Below, piece by piece: positions 34,750 through 44,976 of a DNA stretch of 64,000 nt. The DNA lies in assembly GCF_000315625.1 (NCBI RefSeq), contig NW_005434663.1, positions 738,666-802,665 on the forward strand, in the 5' to 3' direction. The stretch comes from Guillardia theta CCMP2712. Lineage: Eukaryota > Cryptophyceae > Pyrenomonadales > Geminigeraceae. The translations under genes were made by a program, and so were the position numbers. Every line of letters starts with the position of its first letter. Position 1 is the stretch's first letter. The notes beneath the pieces are model-generated. The model ran no database searches, was not told where the DNA came from, and worked only from the letters and a program-made list of their open reading frames with translations.

Positions 34750-36198
34750 ATGGCGACAGCACCGGTATTCTTGCTGCCACTCGGCGATTCCTTTAGGAGC
34801 TTCGAGGAAGGTTTCAGGGGACAGGTATTTCTGCGTGCTATCGCGCTCCTCGATACTGAGAGTTTCTAGAAATGGATCGACTTCACAAGGGACCATGCCG
34901 AGATCCCCGTTTTTGCAGTCTGCGCATATTTCGCTCTTGTCTTCTACGTATGATCCTTCCCCCCCCCCTTCCCCCCCCCACCACCACCACCACCCCGTGG
35001 CCAGTCCTCCCATCATGACGCATGTCCATGTGTAGGTTCCGGGGTTGCTGAAAGATCGCTCGGCGTTCCAGGTAAGAGCTCGGCGTCCTCCCTCCCTCCC
35101 TCCCTCCCTCTAATGAGGATTCCAGCTCCGCCAGCTCTTTGCAGCATGGAATCTTCTGCTCTCCGTGTTCAGTCTGATGGGATCTGTCCGAACAGTCCCC
35201 CACCTCATCTACTACTTGAGAAGGTAAGCTTGACGACGAGCAGAGCAGGGGAGCAGGCTCAGAACCGATGACCGCGGTGCTACAGGGACGGGTTCAAGGC
35301 TACGGTGTGCAGGGACCCACAAGAATGGTATCTCGATGGGCCGGCTGGCCTGTGGGTGGGGTTGTTCATCTTTTCTAAGGTGATGTCCACTCTGCTATGA
35401 CTGCCAGATGACAGGGCTGGTTGACAGATCCCAGAACTGTTGGATACTGCATTTCTGGTGCTTCAGAAGAAGAGGGTAGAGGAGCAAGCGTGACTTTGAC
35501 TGTCGCTGATGAGGTCTTGCAGGTCATTTTTCTCCATTGGTTCCATCACGTAACTGTCATGCTCTACTGCTGGCACGCTTTCCACAACAAGGTTGCTCCC
35601 GGTGTGTTGAGTTGAGTTCCCACGGCGTGTCGGCTGACGCTGCGGTTGAAGGGCTCTGGTTTGCAAGCATGAACTACCTGGTACACTCAGTGATGTACAC
35701 GTACTACTTCGCCATGGCAGCCAGGCTAAGGTGCGGCCTCCTTGTGCTCTGACCCCTCCCCTGACACGTTGACACGTTGTCAGTTGGTTGGCGACTCCGT
35801 TTGCGCCCATGATCACGTCAATCCAGATCACGCAGATGGCCGTGGGAAGCTACGTTACCCTCACATCGGCCATGGAGCACTTACAGGGGGGGGCTGCAGC
35901 CTGCTACGTAGACGCTGCAAACTACAAGCTCGGCTTCGCCATGTACGCGTCTTATTTCGTGCTCTTCTCGTTCCTGTTCTACGAGAAGTACTTCGACCGC
36001 AACTCTAGGAGCAGTCAGCAGAAGAGCGAGAAGATCTGTGGGGTGGACATTGGGTCCAGAGGAGCTGTGGACACAGCGGGAAGGTTCGAAGACTTCTCGA
36101 GGGGAAGTGCATCGCCTAGCACGAGTGGGAATGCGAGTCCGTTGTGGACTGCTTCGAGTATTGCTCAGGTGGTCGACGGGAAGAAGAAAACAAAATAG
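34750..36198 (+). CDS. ELO-family fatty-acid elongase (3-ketoacyl-CoA synthase)
   Basis: Nine exons join in phase: 34750-34824, 34870-34947, 35036-35071, 35126-35223, 35286-35379, 35428-35475, 35523-35601, 35652-35730 and 35784-36198 (333 aa). Introns are 45-88 nt. Motifs in order are EIPVFAVCAYFALVFY (TM1), LLKDRSAFQ, LLLSVFSLMGSVRTVP (TM2), GLWVGLFIFSKIPELLDTAF, the ELO histidine box FLHWFHHVTVMLYCW, GLWFASMNYLVHSVMYTYYF and PFAPMITSIQITQM. The histidine box HxxHH is intact. ELO proteins condense malonyl-CoA with long-chain acyl-CoA in the ER membrane. Chain-length and saturation preference cannot be read from the sequence. A hydrophilic Ser-rich tail of about 70 residues follows the last membrane segment and ends in a Lys cluster (GKKKTK), which could act in ER retention. 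Confidence 0.95.
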
Positions 36199-36360
36199 GG
36201 TTGTCAAGATAGTCAGGGGCTGGAAGCTTTGAGTTCATTCCCAACAGATACAAAAATCGTGAGACAACACATTGAAATCTCACACAAGATTAACACAAAG
36301 GTTTAAATTGAAAGAAGAAACTACGGGTGATATACAGAGATTTGAGGCTTGTACCTGCCA

Positions 36361-36943
36361 TCATTGCTCAAGTGCCATGTTCTGTGGCTGAGTTGCGGGA
36401 GCCCTGCCAAGCTTGGGGCCATTGTCAACTCCCAGGCCCACAGCAGCCTCAGCATCGCGCTGGCAGTGCGGCTTAGCTCCCTTGAGCTCCTTCACTCTCA
36501 TCTTGTAAAATCGCGACTTCTTGTGCTGGTCGAGCGCCTGCTTGTTGATGAACCACCTTCCTGTCTCGACGCCTGCGCGTCATCTGAGTGCAAGGAGACA
36601 ATCCTCAACAGGCTCACAGTAGTATTGACCCATCCCAGGAAGGTCTTCGTCGAGCGGCTGCTTGGCCGTGCGGGGAAGAGCCTGCGGGGAAGTCAAGGAG
36701 GGGCAGCAATCATGAGCTCGGGACTTGCCGCATCAGCCCGGATGCCGTTGGCCTCCTCCTTCTCGGGGTCAGCACGAACATCCTTCCACACCTGGACGCG
36801 ACTCATCTCAGCAGAGTCCCGAGGAGGGGATGGGACTCGACCTGGTCGACGTGCCTGTTCAGAAACCTTGCGAGCGCCGCGCGTTTCTTTGGGGCCTTCA
36901 TGTTGTGCCCCTTCTTGGCTTTGTGACGCTGAGCAGACCCCAT
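36361..36943 (-). CDS. BUD20/ZNF593-like protein with a degraded C2H2 finger
   Basis: Four exons join in phase: 36842-36943, 36729-36791, 36618-36681 and 36361-36572 (146 aa). The N-terminus is very basic (RHKAKKGHNMKAPKKR), then HVDQVWKDVRADPEK, then DEDLPGMGQYYC joined to VETGRWFINKQALDQHKKS and FYKMRVKELKG, then an RDAEAAVGLG tail. This order matches BUD20/ZNF593, a shuttling factor for pre-60S ribosome export. In the family the finger is C-x2-C...H-x5-H. Here the second Cys is Thr and the second His is Tyr, so only one Cys and one His remain. Intron 2 appears to use a GC donor (gcaagt) rather than GT. Confidence 0.82.
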
Positions 36944-38083
36944 CTACGACACGTGAAGGTGAACGACGCGAAGCAAACATTGACAAAATGCGGGATGTTC
37001 CGTGGACAAGAAATAATCATGAGAGCTCCCTAGTTGTCTGTTCTACTTATTGGACATCTCAGGTCGAAGTGCAGGAAACAGAAACAACGTTGTGAAAGTA
37101 TGAAACTACAGGCAACTTCGCATGCCTTCGCTTTCTGCCAATCTCTAATTCTATCAGCGACTAATTGCATGAAGCTCATAGAAAAATTCATAGAAAACCT
37201 TGAAACCTGCAGCTCCACATATCTGGCGCTTCGTCTAGGAATATCGTTCTCTTCCAAGATCGTTATACTTCTATATCCATACTGAAAAATACTAATGTTG
37301 CTTCCTGTACTTTTGCTGAAAAATGTCTCATTGCAACTAAGCATCTCCTTGTCTTGGTCTTCCATCTTCTCTATCACTCCTTGCTATACAACAACAGTGC
37401 AAAGTGTTCCCTCGCTTGACATCTGTTCACTGCACCTTGTCCGTTAACCTCACCAACTCCTTCAACTGCACCTCCTTCGCCTTCTTGTCTTTACTCGCTT
37501 GTCTCTGCCCTTTCTCCTGCTCTCTCGCTCCAGCTTCTATCCTGTCTTCACCTCTCCTCTCATCTCCTCCCCTCCCTCCCCTCCCCTCCCCTTCCCTCCT
37601 TCTATCTGCTCTTTCGCCTCTTCATTGCCGCATAGGCACGTGCATACTTGATAAATGAAGTTTCAAGGTCCTGTGGCAGGGCAGTAATTAGTTACTGGCC
37701 CGGCCCGGCGGGCCGGGACCCGGGCTGCCGGCCGGCCGATATGATCCGATGATCACTGACACTGATGTGAAAGTTTAGACAGCCGCGCCTCCTCTGCCGC
37801 TGCCTCAGGAGTCCCACCGGTGGGTGGGACTGAGCATGACAACGGGGAACGGGCCCGCCGGCCCCCAGCCGTCCGAGCGGACTACTATGATCTGAGACAG
37901 GCTCGGGAGACACAGGAATTGGGTCATTCAATCCAGGATGAGACAGGATTTCAGCTTTTCCAGTCATTTTCTTTGCTCAAGTTATCCCAAAGTCGTCGCA
38001 TCATGCGCATCATTGCAGAAACAAACTTACACAGACAAGTCATCACAACACAACAACCATAACAACAAAATCAAAAGCAATGA
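36944..38083. other. Spacer with C/T tract and GC-rich island 5
   Basis: AT-richer unique sequence (37040-37400), a C/T-rich tract (37500-37620), then a GC-rich palindromic island at about 37690-37880 (ggcccggcccggcgggccgg, later cccaccggtgggtggg). No gene is supported. Confidence 0.6.
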
Positions 38084-41000
38084 CTACTCGTGCAGCAGAT
38101 TCTTGATGGCAATGAAATCTTCACTCATCTTCATCATTCATGGCCTTGTCCTGTCACATTCTCAGAACCTCTTCACACCCTTCACCGCCTTCCGTCGCAA
38201 TCTCCACTGCCCACTCCCCCATCCATCATCTTACCTCGTTGGGGTCGGCGACGTCAGCTGAAATGTCCTTCTCTCCGGAGATCTCTGCATCCTTCCTCTC
38301 AGCTTGCAGCTTCGCGTCGAGGACCGTAGTGTATATTCTGCGAGCCTGCTGGGTCCTAGGGTGCATCTCTCCCTGCAGCTCCTCTCGGATCTTCAGCTCC
38401 TTCCTGTACCACTCCATCCCTGCCTGAGGACCCTGGAGCTTGTGGAGGAGAGTTCCGATCATAGTGATCGCCTTCACTGTCTCCAGATGTTTCTCCCCGT
38501 AGACTCCAGTCCACAGCTGGTTGGCGTGCTGGAACAGCCGGAGGGCCTGCAGGAACTTCCGCTCGATCAGCGCTTCCTTCTCCATCTTGGTGCTTCGGAG
38601 GAACCCTGCTTGGACTGCCTCGGCCTTGCAGAAACTGAGTACGCCCTGGGCAAAGATGACCTCGGCTCTGAGCTGATCTTCTGCGTTGGCTCGCAGCTTC
38701 TGGCACTCCGACAGAGCATTGTTTGCGTGCTCGTACGCCTCTTGTGCGGTCCATTTCTCACACCCACCGAGGCGGCAAAGAGTAGCCAAGTTCAAACCCA
38801 GCCAGTAGAGGCTCTGGCCATACATGTGCTCGTACTTCTCCCGATTCTCACCCTCGGCTTCCTTCAGGCTCTGGAAGACTTCCACTGCATCCACTGCGTA
38901 CTCTGCCGCTCGGATCATAATGTCCTTGGTGTATTCAGGAGAAGCGGCGGCCCACTTGTTCAACAGCTCCGCACAATACAAGGAAACCTGTATGCCAAAG
39001 CCATCAAACGGTAATTTCAGAATTGATCAGGTACTACCTCTCCAGATCTCCGGTACTCCTCGCCCGTCTTATTCTTCGAGAAACCACCAGTTGAGGTTTC
39101 CTCAACTTCCATCTTAAGATCTTGGGCCTCGATCATCTCCGAATTCTTTCTCTGCGATTCTCTCAGCATAACCTGCGCCCAACGTAAGTTCTTTCTCGCC
39201 ACGTCACGCTTTCTTCAACCTCGGCATTCTCAAATTCTCCAGCATCGGTCAAGAATTTCGCGACAACCACAGTAGAGTCTTCTCCCTTGGCAGCCTGTTC
39301 CGAAAATAAGCTTGCAAGCGTTAGACGCACTATCCGCCCGCACCTGGCTTGCTTTCATTGCCTCTGAGATAGCTGTTGAATCTAGCGCTCTGTTCCTCAA
39401 CTTGTCATCAATCATGTTGGTATAGTTCCTTCGCGCTTGTTGTGTTCTTGGATGCAACTCTCCCTGCAATTCTTCCCTGATTCGTAGCTCACGTCTGGAC
39501 CACTCGATACCCGCTTCCTTGCCATTGATCCGACTCTGCAATTGTCCAATCATGGTAATAGCCTTGACTGTCTGCAAATGCTTTTCTCCGTACGCCTCGC
39601 ACCATTGGCCATATGCATGTTCAAAATCTTTCAAGGACGTTGCAAGCAGCTCATTTACAGCCTGAAAAGAAAACAAAGAGAAGAGACCATCGATCAGCAG
39701 CTGTGAGTGGTAAGCGCCAACTCTTACCTCATCAACAGGTGGCGAACCCTCTGGAAGTACAATGTGGCCAGCCTTAAGAGCCTCAGCTTGGCAGAAACAC
39801 AACACGCCGTCCACGAACGCTAACTCAGCGATACGATGAGGAGGAGTGCAAGGAGTGACCATCGAGTGTGCAACGCTCAAGGCCTCAGCCGCTATCGCCG
39901 AAGCCTCAGAAGCCGTCCACTTCTCACCTCCTCCCAGTCTGCACAGTGTCGCATAGTTCAAAACTACCCAGTATAGTGCAGATGCAAAGCTTTCGATCGT
40001 TGCCAAATCTTGCGGTTGGATGGAAGCGAACACCTCTGCCGCTTCTTTGGCATACTCGGCAGCACGGACCATGAGGTCGGTGCTGTATTCTGGAGAGGCA
40101 GCTGCCCACTTGTTCAACAGCTCCGCACAGTGCAAGCTCATGTCGCCCCACTGTTGTCCACGCATCGCTGGTTCAAGATGAATGGGGCCAGATTCGTCGA
40201 TGAAGCTCTTGGTCAACTTGATCAGCTCTTCCGCGTCCTCGAACTGTCCTGCATCGCCCAAAAACCTTGCAACTAGCATGCAAGATCGAGAAGGATCAAG
40301 ACCCATCAGCTCACTGCACTGCGTTGCCATGGCAACTCCTCCTTCAATCGACGAAGAGTCAGGGTTCTGAACCAAAATCACTTTTTTGCTTCCTCCTGGG
40401 GCACGCATCTTTTCTTCCGCCCACTCCGCAAGCACCTGGAACAAGTGGAATCAAATTCCTAGTTAACCTTGTCAATCCAATCTCGTTTACCTCGGCCAGA
40501 GCAGCTGGTGCAGTATTAGTGTTTCTCTCTGCCAGTCTCCATTCAATAGCTGTGGCAGTATTGCATCGGTATGCTTGATTTGTTCCACTGTCTTCAACAA
40601 CATTTCCTCTGAAGTGCCCTCCAGCATTTTCATCCAACCAAATACCACCATGAGCTCCCTGAAAACAATTTGTCAACCACTCAAACTCACGAATCGTTGA
40701 CTCTGACCTGCAACACAACATTGCACTCTAGAGTGGGTCGTGCTCTCCCATGAACCTGTGATGTAAAGGTTCAGTGTATTGGATTCAGAATCGATTTAAC
40801 TCACCGCTACGCCTTCATTCTGATTGGCACAAACGATGTTGTGGGTAAACTTTCCAGTAGCCTCATCCTCAAACAGAATGCCAGCAGCTTTGCCATCACA
40901 GATACAGTTTGCGATGAGTTCCGGGCTAGACTGTCGCCCAACATACACTCCTGCAAGCTCACTGTTGCGAATCATGTTGAACCTGTAAGTTCCCTTAGCT

Positions 41001-42571
41001 CTATCCATAATAACCAGTCCACGGCCAGCACCATTCGTGAGAACGTTTCCATCACAAATCGGGTCACTGTTATCCAAGACAGCGATGTTCGCACCATCAT
41101 TGTGACAGATAGTATTTCCTCTTACAGTTACAGTTGTCGTCCCACGAATGATGATACCACCTAGCGGTCCATGTGAAATGATGTTTGCTACGAGTTCAGA
41201 AGCTGCTTGTTCCAACAGGACAACGTTTCCATGAGCATTGTGCGACAAAGTATTTTGGCGAAATCGCCCCGTAGCGTTGTGCCTGATTAGCAACCCAGCA
41301 TGCTTCCCATCGCGAATGATATTCATCGCGAGGGTAGGATTGGCATTGTCAGTTACAACGACACCTGCGCGCATGTTACGCTCAATGACATTATTCTGCA
41401 ATGTGCTGACTGCTCTTTCTTGAACCCATACACCATATCCAGTTCCGTCTGAAACGTAATTTCCATCAAAGAGAGCATTGCTATTGCCTTTTAAGCCAAT
41501 GCCGGCATGTGTATTTCCAATCACTTGGTTCTTTTCGAAAATTCCTCTGCAGTTCTCATGCAAAACAATTCCACCTCCCCTGCCGTCCTTGACAATGTTG
41601 CTATGGAACAGGGGGCAGGCAAAATCAGTACCACCAACGCCAGCCATTGTGTTGCGCATTATTTCATTGTTTAAGAATTGTCCAGTTGCATGATCGTGCA
41701 CCACAATCCCACCTTTCAGTCCATCTCTGACGATGTTTCGAACAACCAACGGGTCAGCATGACCACCAACTTGGATTCCACTTTTCTGATTCTGATATAT
41801 ATCGTTTGCAATAAGCTGACACTTAGCCTCCTCTTCGAGCCAGAAGCCGCCTTGCTTCCCATTGTAGACTTTGTTTTCCTCGAAAACGCCAACGCATGAG
41901 CCACGAGCAGCAACACCAGCATTGCTGTTTGCAAAAACTTCATTTTTCAAGTATTTCCCTCCGCTGAGTCCTGTGCAAAATATTCCAAAACCATCATTGT
42001 CATGGATCGAACATCCTTCCACTGTAGGCGTCGCACTGTCTGCCACTTTGATTCCATCACCACAACATTGTAGAATTTCACAGTTGATCAGACTTGGAGC
42101 TCCTGTTCCACACACCAACACGCCGACGCTAACAGATCCTGTAATCACACAGCTGTCAATCGTCAAGTTCCCAGATTCCACCACAACACAGGCCATGCTT
42201 CCGAAAGGACCTCTGTGATCAATTTTGAGGTTGCACAAGTAAGCATCATTGAGATCTGAGAAGATAACAGGGTGGTCCGCTCGAGCCGCAACAATCACAG
42301 GATTCTCCGATGACGGCGTGCAACCTGGAGCAGCCACAATTTGAACACCCTCCTCCAATTCGAGCGCCTCTTCGTCGTATGTTCCACCATCTACCACAAT
42401 TCGAGTCTTTTCTTTCTTTTCTCGGATGGATGCCAATGCAGCAGAAATGCTTGAGAAATCAGCATTTGTTTCAGGCTTGTTCGACACAGTAACTGTCTTT
42501 ACGTCTTGTTCCATATTGACGGGGGACGTTGCTGTGCCTAGCGCAGTATCTGACATAGGTTGATCCTCCAT
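38084..42571 (-). CDS. Beta-helix protein fused to two tandem TPR-like modules
   Basis: Nine exons join in phase without exception: 40805-42571, 40708-40755, 40491-40658, 39728-40435, 39344-39661, 39220-39294, 39038-39172, 38235-38987 and 38084-38128 (1,338 aa). Residues about 50-640 are a right-handed parallel beta-helix of the pectate-lyase-like/FBXO11 type, with roughly 23-residue turns such as GDGIKVADSATPTVEGCSIH and repeated N-x-I-x-x-N strings. The C-terminal half holds two modules of about 350 residues that are clear duplicates of each other. Each has CAELLNKWAAASPEY, L-x-LATLCRLGG-x-EKWTA, YGEKHL-[QE]-TVKAITMIG, and REELQGE-[LM]-HPRTQQARR. These are helical TPR-like repeats with kinesin-light-chain flavour (the last block). 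No signal peptide, F-box or catalytic motif is visible, so it is probably an intracellular binding or scaffold protein. Confidence 0.85.
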
Positions 42572-44976
42572 TCCACGTGGATCAAACGATCAAAAGCTCA
42601 TCGCAGACCTGCGACCTGCCCGAAGAAATGCACTCTGCAAGCCCTGGGCCTGCACACTCGTGTCAGAGCAAGGCATGGTAGTGAAAACCCATATCTCCGA
42701 CTTGATTTGGTGTGTGATGATTTCACCAGAATCTCAATGACAGAGGAAACGAGGGATTATATAAGTTTGATTCTGACCCTTGGCACCAGAAAAATGGATC
42801 GCATGAAACAGTTCAGGATAAAAGACCAACAAAGTCGCTCACAAACGAGTTTTATCAGACACCAGGCAAGGGGTGGGGCAGGACAGGAACGAAGAGGCAA
42901 GCATCCGTAGGGGATGAGATGCATTACTTCGATTGCGAATGAGGCTTTGGTCGCTTTAGATCGAGAAAATGGAGGCAGGATCAAAGAAAGGTAGGGAGAT
43001 ACGCGGGGGGTGGGGAGGGGGGCGGAAGACCAATGCAGTATACAGAGAGCCTTTGATAGAGGTGCGGTGAAAACATGAAACGAAACACGAGAGCCTGACG
43101 AAAGGGGACACATGGTAGAGGAGTGGGTCGCGAAATAGCAGGATGCAGTGAGATCATAGAAAGAGGAGGGGAGATAGAGATGATGGGTGAGAGAGATGCA
43201 GGCTATACGCCATGAGAAATGAGGAGCAATTTTTTGTCCCATGGTTGAGGGTAGCAGAGGCGGCAGCCGCCGCTGCCATAGTAAGAGGTTGTGAGCTTAA
43301 GATGATTTCCGATATGAAGGAATCAATGCATTAGGTTCCAAACGACTTAAGAAATTCTATTATTTATTTTCAAATGTTCATGACCAAGTTAAGATTTAAT
43401 AGTTTCTTTTCCAGGAAATCGAAAAATGTTGGAGGGGGTTGGTTGTCTGCAGGCACCCCATTCGGTATTTTACTTACCTCGATTACCCACCCCTTTTGGT
43501 AGCGGCGCGACGCACCCACGTAACCTAAAAACATGTATATTAATATTGAGACTCTTGGTAAAATTTCAATATTCAGAGATACATTTGAACTCTAGAATTG
43601 AAAGAACCCATATAAATACTAGAGAGTGTCCAATTCTACTTTGTATAAATATATTTATAAATTGTATCAATTGATTCATATCTCCTACAGAATTTTATAA
43701 CTATAAAAACTTATCTGTACAAAAGGTTTGATAGATAAAATGTTGGTTTTTGCTTATCATCAAACCAAAAGTTGCTTTATTTCATCTCTTTGCAGTAAAA
43801 CGTTTTACACGGGAGTACCTTCCGGTTGCCTCGTGATAATATCCATCATGTGCATTGGTTGGACAAGGTAGGGTACTTCAATTTGTATGGTGGTAGGGTG
43901 ATATGATTCACCCCATCAACCCCCTGTTCACATAAGTGTTTGTCCACATTTCCATGCAGGGTACTTAAGATTTGAGGGTGGGGTGATCACCCAAGGGGGC
44001 GTAGAATGATGGAGGGTAGGGTGGTTCAGGACCCGTACATGTGTCACAGATGTAGAATGGGTACCTCACTCGACATGTTTGTGAAATGTATCAAATTTCA
44101 CTTCAAATTTGAAACCTTCTGAAAACATATTTGGAAAACAAATTGAAATCAGAGTGCCTTCAAGTTCCGGGCGGGCCCACCACTTTCCCCGGTTGTGCCG
44201 CAATGGAGGATTTTTGACCCATGGCGGATAGCAGGGTCGTCCTGGATGGTGTGGAAGAGCAAGAACAGACATGGATCTCTCCTCATATCTGAAGCCGCGT
44301 GAAGCGATGGAAGTAGCCGATCAGTGATCTCATGGACTTGAGCTTCTGGAGGGATCCACATCTTGCGAGTTTGGGACAGCATTTGGACGTTGGAGGGGCG
44401 AAAATCATTCTTCAACGAAAATATTCCAACGATGCATGACGGCTCAGTTGCCATCTTCGAGGCAGTCGTTCTCCTGAGTTTCAACGAATTACGTCATAGC
44501 TCATATAAAGTGTTGTTGAAAAAAAAACGATGGACAGAAGGCATTTGTTGACAAAATAGCAAGTTAACCATGCACCTTTCGTTGTTACCATCGCATCATG
44601 GTTGGTGGTACATCACAAGAATGGATGGTGATAAGCATGCAAACGTGAATCGGAACAATACGGCAAGCTTGTTTGTTCGACAGGTGTGGGTAAGCAAAGG
44701 CCGCGAAAATATCATGCAATGTGTCAAAGAATATGGCAAGATCATTGACCAGAGAGTCAACGACTGGCAAGACCATCGAGAAGCAATTCAGTGTGTGAAA
44801 GCGTGCCCAAGCTGATTGCAAATGGTCACTATCAGCTGAAAACTGCGAGCTGGACCGCATAAAACCCAAGCATTTCTATCAACCTGCTAATTTCAAACAC
44901 GACCAATGTTTATTGACTTTGCTGATCTGCGACTACCATGTGTGATTTCGACTGCAACTGACAAAACCCTTATCAC
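42572..44976. other. Long spacer with AT-rich and GGGGTA-rich stretches
   Basis: 42600-43250 is unique with a GGAGGG tract. 43290-43800 is the most AT-rich part of the window. 43430-44050 again has TACCCC/GGGGTA strings. Short frames at 44149-44484 (-) and 44570-44815 (+) have ordinary-looking amino-acid composition, but I cannot link them to a family or to splice partners. They might be gene remnants. Confidence 0.5.

Noticed and set aside
44149-44815. Two short frames (44149-44484 minus, 44570-44815 plus)
   Set aside because: Composition is ordinary, but there is no splice partner, no motif and no conservation that I can see, so I did not list them as genes.
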